64,000 bases of DNA from positions 10,096,375 to 10,160,374 of the forward strand of contig CM020619.1 in NCBI GenBank assembly GCA_009829735.1. Reading direction: 5' to 3'. A program made the position numbers and the translations under genes. Of the stretch, positions 49,659 to 60,878 are shown in pieces. The notes beneath the pieces were generated by a model. That model searched no databases, was not told the origin of the DNA, and saw only the letters and a program-made list of their open reading frames with translations. Each line of letters opens with the position of its first letter. Within the stretch, counting starts at the first letter, position 1. The DNA is from Pyropia yezoensis. Its lineage: Eukaryota > Rhodophyta > Bangiophyceae > Bangiales > Bangiaceae.

Positions 49659-51437
49659 ATGACCGTTGGAGCTAGCCGTCCGAAGCTCACAACGGCAGCC
49701 TCAGCCAAGTAGGTCAAGAGGACGAACCAACCGTGCCGGATACTGCGGCGACCTAAGGGAGTCCGCCCACCTCGGGTAGGACTCCCCAAGAACGTAAACC
49801 CACGTCGGGTCATCGCGGTGCTGACGGGTGAGAACTTCCAGGTGGCTGGGCGGGTGCAACTTGCCCCCGGCCGTGCCTGCTGTGCCCGTATCGTACTTGA
49901 TACCGGGTCAGGAGCCTCCTTGATACGCAAGTCGCTATCACCAAAGGAGATGAAGCTCCAACGCTGGAGGTCTAAAGCTGACCATCTGATCGATATCAAT
50001 GGTGGGGTACTTCCCATCGTTGGTGCCGTGACCCTACCAACTAGGTTGGGGACCCATGAGGTCGACGTGACCTATGGAGTAGTCGAGAATATATCGGTAC
50101 CCCTGCTTCTGGGTACCCCTTATGTTGTTACACAAGTGCCTTTGATTTGTGGCCCTGAGTATTGGGTCAAGTTGATGAATGGGGAAACCATCCCCATCCT
50201 TGGTAAGGGAAAGTCTGTGGCTCCTGTGACAGTCTCACAGTCGAAGCCTGTTTGCTCTGTGAGGGAAGGGTTTACTGCTACCCTTCGTCTAGCCCGTAAA
50301 GTCACGTTGCCCCCCAACTCGGTGGCGCACGTTGACGTTTTAACTGATTATACGGGGAACGGGTTGGTGCACTTTCACACCCGTCCTGCTCGCAAGCACC
50401 AAGTGCATGTTGCCCTTTGCACGATGGACTCCAAAGCCGGAGTCCCGTGGAGGATCCAGGTTATGAACCTGAGCTCGTCGCCCAAGTACTTCAAGTCGGG
50501 AGCCAAGTTCGGCTATATCGACCAACATGAGGGACCGGTAGTAGCGGTCACCCTCAACGCGGGCGCAAGTAGCGACCCGAAGTCCGGAAAGAAGAAGCAC
50601 CAAGCCAAGTCGGCCGCCTCTCCTCGGCCCCATGTGAACATGGAGAGTGTTCCACCGAGGTTGAGGGTTCAAGTTGAACGCCTCTTGGACCAATATCACA
50701 AGTTGTGGGATGGTCAATTGGGACTCGTGAGAGCCACCCAACACCGGATCGAGTTGAAACCCGATGCACCCCGTGTACGCCAACAACCGAATAGGGGAGG
50801 GCCCCGCTCAAAGGCCTTCGTTAAGGAGCAAGTCGCTCGCATGGAGGCCCTCGATGTGATTGAGGCCAGTAACGCCGAGTGGGCGAGCCCGGTGGTGATT
50901 GTCCCCAAAGTTGATGGGACCCCCCGGTTCTGTATCGACTACCGTAAGCTCAACGAGAGCACGGTGAAGGACAGTTATCCCCTACCTAGGATGGACGACT
51001 GTCTGGACTCTCTGGGGGAGGCAAACGTGTTCTCTACCCTGGACTGTAACGCGGAGTACTGGCAAAATTCCCATTGCCCCGGAAGACAGGCATAAAACTA
51101 CCTTTACCTGTCACTGTGGTACCTACCAGTGCAAGCGACTACCGTTTGGACTGTGCAACACGCCGGCAACTTTCCAGCGCGCTATGGACACGATACTGGC
51201 CGGAGAACGGTGGCAGATCTGTCTCGTGTACCTAGACGATATCATTGTGTTCTCCCGAAGTCCGGAGGAATACATTGGCCATCTTGGCCAGGTGTTCAAG
51301 CTACTTGCTGACGCCGGTGTGTCACTTAAGGCGAGTAAGTGCCACCTCTTCACTCAAGAGGTGGAATACTTGGGACATGTTGTCCGTCCGGGGCGTCTCA
51401 GTGTCAACGAAAAGAACTTGAGGGCCATTCGCAATGC
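49659..51437 (+). pseudogene. pol: Pol of B4, truncated in RT
   Basis: Starts with the ATG overlapping the gag stop. A TAG at 49710-49712 replaces a Trp codon. Protease DTGSG is near 49900. The RT N-terminal half is intact to LDCNAEYWQ, where an extra A near 51063 shifts the frame. The following frame carries CLVYLDDIIVFSRS to LSVNEKNLRAIRNA. At 51437 the B sequence ends. The change NAGYWQ to NAEYWQ and the extra A are shared with B5. Confidence 0.88.
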
Positions 51438-51683
51438 TCACGACCCCCCTCGGAAAGGGGGGTCGTGAACAGAAACCCGCATCGGGAATTCAACGGTCCG
51501 GAAAACGGATCGCGTGTGTACCACACAAAGGGGGGCACCCCCCTCAGACAATCTCGAAAAGGGGCGTCTGTCGCGACAGGGCGCAAAGCCCCACCCGGCT
51601 GGTAAACGGTCACGCGACCCACTTACATTCGGTAACCCGAATGCAACTCGACCCGAGGACGGGCCAAATCTAAGTGGGGGATA
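51438..51683 (+). other. Non-coding stretch joining truncated B4 to an A LTR
   Basis: It begins at the break in B4 RT with a GC stem-loop (51439-51467; 11-bp stem CACGACCCCCC against its complement). It ends with a purine-rich AAGTGGGGGA (51672-51681) right before the A LTR, which fits a polypurine tract. I read it as the 3' untranslated end of an A element. A second palindrome of six G and six C lies near 51531-51545. No ORF. Confidence 0.5.
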
Positions 51684-52045
51684 TGTAGCAATATAGTCGG
51701 CCGTATTGTGACCCTAATATATGGGGGGCTACTTCTCATCCTTGGCTTTCAATTTGAGAGTCCGTACTGGTCACGGTATCTATAAGATATGTATGACCAG
51801 AGGGACTTGCATCTTGGGGTGGAGGGTAGTTAGTAGTGTCTCCGAGGGTTTATAACGAGGGGGCCGGCGGCGAATCCACCGCCGGCCAAGGCAGAACAAC
51901 AAACCCCTCCCATTTGGGCTCTCATCTTGGTCCCGTGGCTTGCGCTCCAAGGACAGCAACCTTGGCCTCCCGGTGACGTTGGTGCCGATCCCCTCTGGCG
52001 AGTGTTCCCTGAGAGTGGACGTGCGGCGGATACCTATTGTGCTAC
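51684..52045 (+). repeat. 3' LTR of a truncated A element (362 bp)
   Basis: TGTAGCAATATAG...GTGCTACA, with TTTATAA at 51849-51855 and the GC stem-loop just after it. It matches 4078-4440. It is not followed by the PBS, so it is a 3' LTR. The right flank GCTGA (52046-52050) is its presumed target copy. Confidence 0.93.
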
Positions 52046-52911
52046 AGCTGAGCTTGCAGCCAGCGGCTGCGACTTGGTTGAATCCGACATTGCCCCTCTC
52101 CCCCTTCCCACCCCCCTTCCCACCACCATCGACGATTATTGAGACAACCCGCCTCGCACACGCTACCCAACAAGAAAGCAAGGCCCACCCACTCCCAATA
52201 CTTAATCCCGTTGCCCTTAGAGGCAATGACGGCCGCCACTCGATGGGCCATGGAGTCAATGAGGGTCTTGAAGAAGGCGTCGGGTATGGCAATCCACTCC
52301 TCACAAAGTGCCACGTAGAGGTCCTCCTTGGTCTTGGGAGCGGTCGCCCGCGCGCGCAAGCGGCGGTCAAGCTCGTTCCAGACATTCTCAATCGGGTAAA
52401 GGTCGGAGCTTTGCCCCACCCAAGGAAGCATCTTGAACCCCAGTGCGGCCTTGGCCGCCGTGCTGCGCTTGGACGCGTGGTAGGGGGCCAAGTCCTCTTG
52501 CAGCCAGGCGCCCCCAGGGGACCCAAAGTCGGCCATCAGGTGGTGGTAGACCTCCTCCTCCAGGACGCGCTCGTACTGCGCGGAGTCCATGGACCCCTGT
52601 ACCCGATACAAAGGGGTGCGCCCGCGCGACGAGAAGCCGGCCCAGACCATCACCGACTGCCTCCCGCTCTTGAACGACGGACGCAAGCAGCCGGTTCAGA
52701 AGCGCTCGCCCTCCTTGCGCCACACCCGGGCGCGCGACGGCCGTCGGACCTCAAATGAGCTCTCGTCCGTAAAAAGAACAAATTTCCACCCAAGGTCCAA
52801 AGAGCGCCGCTCCATTGTCCACTTGACGCGCTTGACCTTGTTCGCGTCGGAGACCCATGGCTTGACGGCCGGCGCCATGGAGTTGAACCCCTGCGCGTGC
52901 ATGGCGCGGCG
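52046..52911 (-). pseudogene. Tc1/mariner-like (DDE_3) transposase fragment
   Basis: DNA transposase remnant. Minus strand order: WKFVLFTDESSFEV with the first catalytic Asp and VWRKEGERF; a TGA at 52696-52698; then in the same frame VMVWAGFSSRGRTPLY, LQEDLAPYHASK with the second Asp, and WVGQSSDLYPIENVWNEL with the third acidic site. The typical family end MAHRVAAVIASKG follows. The N-terminal DNA-binding part is missing because the B5 LTR starts at 52912. The other side abuts the A LTR at 52045. It is thus the scrap of an older transposon hit from both sides. It may or may not be related to the TA-flanked element at 3092-3968. Confidence 0.85.
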
Positions 52912-53380
52912 TGTGGCAAAAACCTCTCACACACGCGACACCCAAGTTGGGGCGGTGCGCAAGGGGTGCCTCCCGTGTCGGGGGAACCGGAAGAAGTGCA
53001 AGTCGCACACACTCTATCCCTGTTGTGAGGCAATTCCGCCACGGACAAACAAGAAGATGGTGTGTGGTCCAACATTTTCTTGGTCGGGACGGGGACGCAG
53101 GGCCAAGCCCCGCTGTCCCACCCCTTATCCCCCCAGGGTCCCCTCAGAGTCTCGCCACTCAGAATCTCCCACCCCAGCACCTGCCCACCGGGCCACACGA
53201 AAATTCAAGACGATAAATGCAGAAAACCCTCAAATCCAAGTTGGATTTACTACTAAGCTAACTATCCCAAACTTAGGGAATGTAGACCCAAATGCAGGGG
53301 GAGGAACGGGTCAGGCTAGTGGCCTGCCGCCCCTTGCATGGCACGTGTTGCCCCCGTACCTGGGGGTCAATACTGCCACA
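52912..53380 (-). repeat. 3' LTR of B5 (469 bp)
   Basis: TGTGGCAAAAACC...ACTGCCACA on the plus strand. It diverges more than the other copies (for example TCTCACACACGCGACACC near 52923), so this sub-copy is older. The polypurine tract complement CTCCCCTCTCCTC follows at 53381-53393. Confidence 0.95.
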
Positions 53381-53718
53381 CTCCCCTCTCCTCAGTTCCG
53401 ACCGACCCGGTCGGCCCTGTGAGGGGGTGCGTAAACGCACGTCTCGGCGTTGGGGGCGCGACTTGCTGCCCCCCCTCGAGTACGTAATGTGGACGTGGAG
53501 GCGGTCACGTTGGTCGCCCCTCTCCTCAAGCTTGCCCACTCGCCAGCTTGCTCTTCCCGGTTCTCTCTTCCTTATCACCAACACATCCCCTTCACGTTCC
53601 CCTTGGCCGCCCCACGCTTGGGAGGCCACCCATTTACCCACGATCCGAGCCCCCCTCAACTCGAGGCGGGTCTCGTGCCGCGATAGCCAGAGCGTCTCTC
53701 CCCAACTTGGGGAGAGCC

Positions 53719-55662
53719 ATGGCGACCCCGGGGATGGAGACCGACTCTCTTGACGAACGTATGGAGGACACCTCCTACGGTGCAGCGCCCGCCGGGACTT
53801 CCGGCGGGGGCTCCGCGATCGCTCCGGGGGATGGGACTTCCGCGTCACCCGGCTTTGGGTTGACGGCGGGATCTCCCCCGGAAGCGGGCCAAGTCGTCCC
53901 ACGTGAGGCCTTGGGGCGGTGGTTCTACCCCGCTTGGCCTCTCTATGAGGAGGGGCTGACTGTTCTTCGCTGTGGCCGGCTTGGCACAGCGATGGGTCGG
54001 GTATGGGACCGCCTACGGGAGAAGTATCCCCGTAGGGTCGGGTTCCCTGCCGGCTTCAGGATGGACCAGTTTGCCTTCCTGGACGATGAGGAAGTCGAAG
54101 ACGTACAGCGGGCCAAGGCCATGGTGGACCGCGGGGGAACTATCCCGGGTCCCGGCGACTTGCCGACCTTTACTTGGGACGCGGTGGCAACTCGCCCCCC
54201 GTACCTTCACGAGGCCGATCCGCACACTCATCGCTTAGATGTGCGGATGCAGAAGGACTTCCGGCGAGGTCCCTACTTGGTGACCTCGGCTCAACTTGAG
54301 TTTCCGCAGCAGTCCGCTGCCAGTAAGGAGCAGTACTATCCGAAGAAGCCTGAGTCGTGGCCTCAAGTTGAGGTCCCCTACGGGTTCCCTGCGTAGCTGC
54401 CACGGTTGCTCGACCACTTCGGCTTCGTCATGTTGACGGCTAGCCCAGATCACCTGGTGTGGGCCATGTTGACCACCCAGTGGCTCCTCGAGGTCATGTC
54501 GACCTGGGTGTCCTGTGTTCAGCGGCGGGGGATGCTCTGGCATCTCCCCCTCCGGCTTATCCCAGGTTTGGAACAGCTCACCCTTCAGCTAGATGCTGAG
54601 GGGTGCTCATCAGGACAACTCACTCTACTTGAGGAGATGCTCCGCCTCCACAAGTTCACCGAGGGAGAGAGCATTGAGCACAAGTTGCGCCGCCCCACTC
54701 GTGGGCCCAAGGACGATGGCGCACTTCGCCAGTTTGTATGGGTCGCTCGTGAATTTCACGACGGCCGTGTGGTACTGCGAGAGCGGTTGGGCATCGGGGA
54801 CTACCTGTATGCCCCGGGGGTGGATCGCCACACTGCGCCGCCCCCGGACAAGGCCATAGTGGCGGCCGTGACCTCTCATGATGACCATATGACTCAACCC
54901 ACTGCGGGGGCCCCGAGTAGGGGTCTCAGTTACACTCGGGCACCGCCACCTCGGCGTGCCCCTCCGCTTCCGCCTGTCCCCTACCTGCCGCATGGGGACA
55001 TCCCGATAAGCGTGGCCGTTGAGTCGTCCACCCCTGTGTCCCCCAACTTGGGGGCCACCCTTCTGACGGTACACCCCAAGTTGGTGTTACCGGCCACGCC
55101 TCTGACCTCGGAGATGATGATCACCACGTTGGTGCGCACCATTTCCTGGTTGGCCGCGTCGACCGCGACCCTTCAAGTTTCCGAGACTCCTCAACTTGAG
55201 GAGCGCGTTCGTACAGCGGTGGCGACCGCGAGTTGCGAGTCGGTGTCGGAGTTTATGACGGCCGAGTTGGCTCGCATCAAGGCTATTGTGCCCCAGCCAG
55301 CCCCACTTGGGCGTGGCAAACGTCGTGCGAGCCGGGCATACTGGCCTCCTCGCCGTCGTCGCCGACGCTTGCGGCGCTCTCCCGCCGTATCGGAAGACGA
55401 GTTTTCTTACTCCGTCTCGGAGTCCTCGACTCCGTCAGAGTCGGAGTCGGTGCGGCGTCTGCGTCGCCAACTTGCACGCAAGACCAAGCAGAAGGGTAGC
55501 CGCGGTCGTCGCCACTTGCGCGACCGTGAGGGGCGCGACGGGTCCGACTTGGAGCCGCCGGCCCCTCCGACTGGTGGGGAGCGTTATCGGCGTGGGCCTC
55601 GCCGCTCGCCTCCACGTGAGGGCGAGGGCCGTGGAGTTGGAGAGTCTAGCATGCATGCCTAG
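53719..55662 (+). pseudogene. Antisense ORF of B5 (aORF-B) with one in-frame TAG
   Basis: Same gene as 17860-19803, start ATG 53719 in GCCATGG. It is colinear and in frame over its whole length except for TAG at 54394-54396, where the other copies have Leu (TTG). Conserved core, Pro-rich linker and RS-rich tail are all present, with many amino-acid and silent changes. The absence of indels over 1.9 kb in an otherwise damaged element is notable. Tail-to-tail with pol, 111 bp between stops. Confidence 0.85.
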
Positions 55663-55773
55663 TTGGCAGCTGCCTTTGTTGTGAGAGGGTGAGGGTTAAG
55701 GCTGTAGTTAAAAGCCACTCTGCGTACCACTTCGACTTGAAGCAATCTCTTGGCACTGTTACCCGGCCTTCCC

Positions 55774-58700
55774 TCACATTGAGGGGGGGCTGTTAGGGTC
55801 TATCTCATTGCGGGCACAGTATGCCCGGACCTTCTCAGCGGGAAGGTCCTCCACATATTCCCACATATCATCCTTGGCCATATAGCCAAACCAACGCACC
55901 CTCAAAATGAGGCGGTCAGTGTCTTCATCCCAGCCGAGGTCGATGAACTTATCGAACACGTACTCCTGCGGGCCATGTTTGGCCGCGGGCGGCGAGGGCA
56001 GGCGCCACGCTTCCAACGCACGCGCCCAAGCTGGGTCGCCTGCAGGTGGTGGTGCAACTTTGATCACGTCCTGTCCGTTCACTGTGCGGACCCCATCGTC
56101 ACTTTCGATGGTGAAGCGCCGCCCATCAGTACGAAGGACCTGGTACGGCCCCTTCGTCTGGAATACCAACTTACCCCCAGTTGGAGTGTGTGAGTGTACC
56201 AGTACCCAGTCACCCTGCTCGGGGACATGTTTAGCATTGCGCACCTTTTTGTCAAAGGTACGCTTGTAGCGCTTTTGTGCTTTTTCCATCTCAGCCCTGA
56301 CTTTAGGGATGAGTTTTTCAAGCCTAGCAGCGAACTCCGCCTTACTCTCAGTAGGAGTAGGCGTACTGCCACCATCCTCCCTAGTTGGGAGCGACCGCCG
56401 CACGGCAATAGACCGCACGCGACGGGGGGTCACAAAAGCGAGGGGTACTTCCCCGGTAGATGAGTGAACCTGCGAATTGTAGGCAGTGGTAAGAATAGAA
56501 AGGTATTGGTCCCACGTTTTCACGTGCGCACTCACATAGAGGCGCAGCTGCCGAACGGTACTTTTGTTGAAGCGCACCACCTGTCCATTAGTTTGTGGGT
56601 GGTAGGGGGTGGCATAGTTTGCCCGCACCCCCAACATATCCAGCACTTCCTGAAACAGTACAGACGCAAATTGCGGTCCATTGTCCGATAGTGTACTATC
56701 CGGGATGCCATACGCGGCAACCCAGTGATCTAGGAAGGCTGACACGACCGACATTTCCGTGATCTCTGCCAGTGGAATCGCTCGCGTAAGTTTCGTGAAG
56801 CGGTCACAGATAACCAGGAGGTACTGGTTGCCCTCCTCGGTCACTGGCAGTGGCCCAAGGATGTCCATCGCCAACGCGGCAAAGGGCTCCTTGGCCGGGA
56901 ACAGTAGCATAGCCATAGTAGGCCGCCGTTCCATCAGACGGTTCTGTGCACAACTTGTCCAGGCAGCCACCCAACTATAGATGTCCACCACCATGGACGG
57001 CCAGTAGAACCTGGTCCTCAGGGTCTGGTAGAGTTTACTAGACCCCAGGTGTCCACCTGTGGGAGCGTTATGCTCCCTCTCCAGAATACTGTCCTTGAGA
57101 GATGCGGGGACGACAGGTTGTTCGGTCCCCTGGAATACCCCCCTCCTCACGAGGAGGCCATCGTCTCCGAGAAAGAACCGCGTCTCCGCCACTTCATCCA
57201 GCGTATCCTTCTGCGACTTGCAGAAGGGGTCCTCGGCCTGGGACTTCACCACCTCGTCCAGGGATAGGGGCAAGTACTTCTTTTTCACCGGCGCCTCGGG
57301 GTTCAACGCCTGACCCGAGCGCGTGACTACCCCCACGATGGGGATGTCCTCATCGACTGAGTTAGTGTCCAGCTCCTCGGTAGGTACCCGAGAAAGGCCG
57401 TCGGCAAGGGCATGTTGCCTGCCAGGTCGGTACTCAATATCAAAGTTGAAGGGTGCCAGTAGCACCCTCCACCGGTTGAAACGAGTGTTCGTACAATCGG
57501 TCATGAAGATGAACTGCAACGCGCGGTGGTCACAGCGGATGAGGAACTTCTCACCCTCTAGGTAGTGACGAAGTGACGTCACCGCCCACACCACTGCGAG
57601 TCCTTCCGACTCGGTGCCTCCGTAGTTCTTCTCGGCCGAGTTCAGCCCCTTGCTGAAGTATCCCACCGGCAAGTACTCCTTGTCCGGCTGCTGCTGAAGC
57701 AACACACAACCAAGTTGGTCGTAGCTAGCGTCCACATCCAGGATGTAGTGGCCTCCTATCCTGGGAATAGCCAAGATGGGGGGCTTCCGCAGAAGGTCCC
57801 GAAGAGTCTCAAAGGATTCTTGCTCCACCCGACTTGGGGTAGGCAGGTTCTTCGGTAGCGTTGAGCTAACTAGCTCATTCAACGGCTTAGCCACCTTGGC
57901 GAAGCCCTTGGTGAAACGTCGGTACACGTTACACATCCCGAGGAAGCTCCTCATCTGGGTCTGGGTCCGGGGGTGCTGAGCCTTACGGATGGCCCTCAAG
58001 TTTTTCTCGTTGACACTGAGACGCCCCGGACGGACAACATGTCCCAAGTATTCCACCTCTTGAGTGAAGAGGTGGCACTTACTCGCCTTCAGTGACACAC
58101 CGGCGTCAGCAAGTAGCTTGAACACCTGGCCAAGATGGCCAATGTATTCCTCCGGACTTCGGGAGAACACAATGATATCGTCTAGGTACACGAGACAGAT
58201 CTGCCACCGTTCTCCGGCCAGTATCGTGTCCATAGCGCGCTGGAAAGTTGCCGGCGTGTTGCACAGTCCAAACGGTAGTCGCTTGCACTGGTAGGTACCA
58301 CAGTGACAGGTAAAGGTAGTTTTATGCCTGTCTTCCGGGGCAATGGGAATTTTGCCAGTACTCCGCGTTACAGTCCAGGGTAGAGAACACGTTTGCCTCC
58401 CCCAGAGAGTCCAGACAGTCGTCCATCCTAGGTAGGGGATAACTGTCCTTCACCGTGCTCTCGTTGAGCTTACGGTAGTCGATACAGAACCGGGGGGTCC
58501 CATCAACTTTGGGGACAATCACCACCGGGCTCGCCCACTCGGCGTTACTGGCCTCAATCACATCGAGGGCCTCCATGCGAGCGACTTGCTCCTTAACGAA
58601 GGCCTTTGAGCGGGGCCCTCCCCTATTCGGTTGTTGGCGTACACGGGGTGCACCGGGTTTCAACTCGATCCGGTGTTGGGTGGCTCTCACGAGTCCCAAT

Positions 58701-59758
58701 TGACCATCCCACAACTTGTGATATTGGTCCAAGAGGCGTTCAACTTGAACCCTCAACCTCGGTGGAACACTCTCCATGTTCACATGGGGCCGAGGAGAGG
58801 CGGCCGACTTGGCTTGGTGCTTCTTCTTTCCGGACTTCGGGTCGCTACTTGCGCCCGCGTTGAGGGTGACCGCTACTACCGGTCCCTCATGTTGGTCGAT
58901 ATAGCCGAACTTGGCTCCCGACTTGAAGTACTTGGGCGACGAGCTCAGGTTCATAACCTGGATCCTCCACGGGACTCCGGCTTTGGAGTCCATCGTGCAA
59001 AGGGCAACATGCACTTGGTGCTTGCGAGCAGGACGGGTGTGAAAGTGCACCAACCCGTTCCCCGTATAATCAGTTAAAACGTCAACGTGCGCCACCGAGT
59101 TGGGGGGCAACGTGACTTTACGGGCTAGACGAAGGGTAGCAGTAAACCCTTCCCTCACAGAGCAAACAGGCTTCGACTGTGAGACTGTCACAGGAGCCAC
59201 AGACTTTCCCTTACCAAGGATGGGGATGGTTTCCCCATTCATCAACTTGACCCAATACTCAGGGCCACAAATCAAAGGCACTTGTGTAACAACATAAGGG
59301 GTACCCAGAAGCAGGGGTACCGATATATTCTCGACTACTCCATAGGTCACGTCGACCTCATGGGTCCCCAACCTAGTTGGTAGGGTCACGGCACCAACGA
59401 TGGGAAGTACCCCACCATTGATATCGATCAGATGGTCAGCTTTAGACCTCCAGCGTTGGAGCTTCATCTCCTTTGGTGATAGCGACTTGCGTATCAAGGA
59501 GGCTCCTGACCCGGTATCAAGTACGATACGGGCACAGCAGGCACGGCCGGGGGCAAGTTGCACCCGCCCAGCCACCTGGAAGTTCTCACCCGTCAGCACC
59601 GCGATGACCCGACGTGGGTTTACGTTCTTGGGGAGTCCTACCCGAGGTGGGCGGACTCCCTTAGGTCGCCGCAGTATCCGGCACGGTTGGTTCGTCCTCT
59701 TGACCCACTTGGCTGAGGCTGCCGTTGTGAGCTTCGGACGGCTAGCTCCAACGGTCAT
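55774..59758 (-). pseudogene. pol: Pol of B5 with one frameshift
   Basis: Complete in length from ATG 59758 (overlapping the gag stop) to 55774. The first part is open to 58322: protease DTGSG and RT up to LDCNAEYWQ. An extra T (A on the coding strand) near 58348 then shifts the frame. The rest is open from about 58340 to 55774, with YLDD, RNase H, the integrase zinc finger and triad, and the chromodomain (LRVRWFGYMAKDDMWEYVEDL). One zinc-binding Cys is changed (AAWTSCAQNR for AACTSCAQNR). The frameshift is shared with B4. Confidence 0.88.
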
Positions 59759-60878
59759 TCGTTTCCCGCCGACTTGGCGTCCGAATCTGAGGACGAAGGG
59801 GAAGACGACGAGTCCGAGGACGACGTGTCCGCCCCCTCCGCCGAGGGTGTGGCGACCGCCACCACCGGTCGAGGCCCACCCTCGCGGCGTGAACGTACTT
59901 CGTTCGTAGCTGACTTCTTATTCGCATTCCTAACAAGTTGTTGAATGCGTTTACTCAACTTGGGGCAATCATATGCCCAGTGTCCATCGGAGTTGCAGTT
60001 CCAACACCGATTATCAGTTCCCGGAGGGGTCTTCCCAACTGGGGAAGACGAAGAGGTACCCTGGGAAGCTCCCACGGCAGCTACCACCCTCTCCTTGCGG
60101 ATTCGGCGTGCCTCTCTCAACTCTCTGGCCTGGCGCGCCTCCTCCCGTTCCTTGGCCAACTCGGCTTGACGCTCCTGGCGTTTTTCCTCCCGCAACTTGC
60201 GGTAGGCCTCGCCTCTGCGGTAGGCGAACCTAGCCAACTCGGCCAGGGTCGCCCGGGCAGTGTTATGCTCCCGGGTCTGCATCCGGACTGACCAATGGAG
60301 TCCCTCCACAAACCGACTCTTCACCACAGCTTGTGGATGAAGAAACCCACAACGATTGTTGAGCTTACGGACTCGCTCCGCAAAGGACAACTCGTCCTCC
60401 GCCTCTTCCTGATGGGCTTGCGTAAACTGCTCCACTTGAGAAGCCAACGCCGCTTCATCAACCATGGCCCTCAACAACCAGTTGACGAGCTCCAAATAGG
60501 ACGTCACCTCCCCAGCGCCTCCACTTGAGGAGCTGGGCATGACGGACAAAAGTTCTGTCCGCAGGTCGCCCTTCGTAAACTCCTGTAGCATGGAAAAAGC
60601 CATGCCTTCACTTATGGCATTGTCGTCACAGGCTTTTGTGAGACGACGTAGGAACTCAAAGACACGGAGGGGGGGAGTTCCATCCCACTCCGCTTTGTGC
60701 CCAAAAGAGTGAAGTGCATTCTTCTTGGCACGGCCCATGGCTCGGGCCTGCTCAGGACCATACGCCACCGACTTGTTGTGGAGGGCGTAGGTCTCACAAT
60801 CAAAGATCCTCTGGTAGACCGGGTTGGCTACCTGGATCTTGGGCGGCACCTCACGTTGAGGGAACAGCCGCTGTGGCA
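59755..60878 (-). pseudogene. gag: Gag of B5, N-terminal part missing
   Basis: Open from the junction (PQRLFPQREVPPK) to the stop at 59755. It contains the capsid-like region, the CCHC knuckle CWNCNSDGHWAYDC and the acidic tail. The GGGAAAC slip site is at 59761-59767. The first 270 or so residues, leader, PBS and 5' LTR are absent; A integrase sequence stands in their place. Confidence 0.88.

Larger units (their letters stand above)
38202..49662 (+). pseudogene. gag: Gag of B4, split by element C
   Basis: It begins at ATG 38202 (MASSGPPSPGEYTG) and is cut at 38419. It resumes at 47934 after element C and the GCGGA target duplication, and runs open to TGA 49660-49662. Skipping the insertion restores one frame (DVDGA then ESGHRVV). 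The second part contains the capsid-like region, the CCHC knuckle CWNCNSDGHWAYDC near 49416 and the Ser/Asp-rich tail. The slip site GGGAAAC is at 49650-49656. Apart from the insertion I see no break, so C entered a gag that was still open. Confidence 0.88.
36690..51437 (+). mobile_element. Family B element B4, interrupted by two insertions and cut in RT
   Basis: Order: 5' LTR, PBS, part of the leader, a 916-bp insertion (37229-38144), gag start, element C (38420-47928), rest of gag, then pol to 51437. There the B sequence stops inside RT and unrelated sequence leading to an A-type LTR begins. Its gag-RT part is nearly identical to the inverted copy in B5 (about 57990-60878), including a shared 1-nt insertion, so both derive from one damaged source. 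Confidence 0.85.
52912..60878 (-). mobile_element. Family B element B5, 5' end missing
   Basis: Minus-strand order: (junction) gag from about residue 275, pol, antisense ORF, 3' LTR. It is cut at 60878, where family A integrase sequence begins. The 3' LTR flank is CGGCG (52907-52911), with no partner available. Pol carries a frameshift and the antisense ORF one stop. The gag-to-RT part is an inverted near-copy of B4. Confidence 0.88.

Noticed and set aside
36690-53380. B4 and B5 as the two halves of one element separated by an inversion
   Set aside because: The outer flanks (GTGTG at 36685-36689, and CGCCG on the corresponding strand at 52907-52911) do not match, and both halves contain the gag-RT segment, so a simple inversion does not explain them.
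52589-53422. Plus-strand 277-codon frame over the transposase remnant and B5 LTR
   Set aside because: It crosses an element boundary and is opposite to a clear DDE transposase; chance frame.
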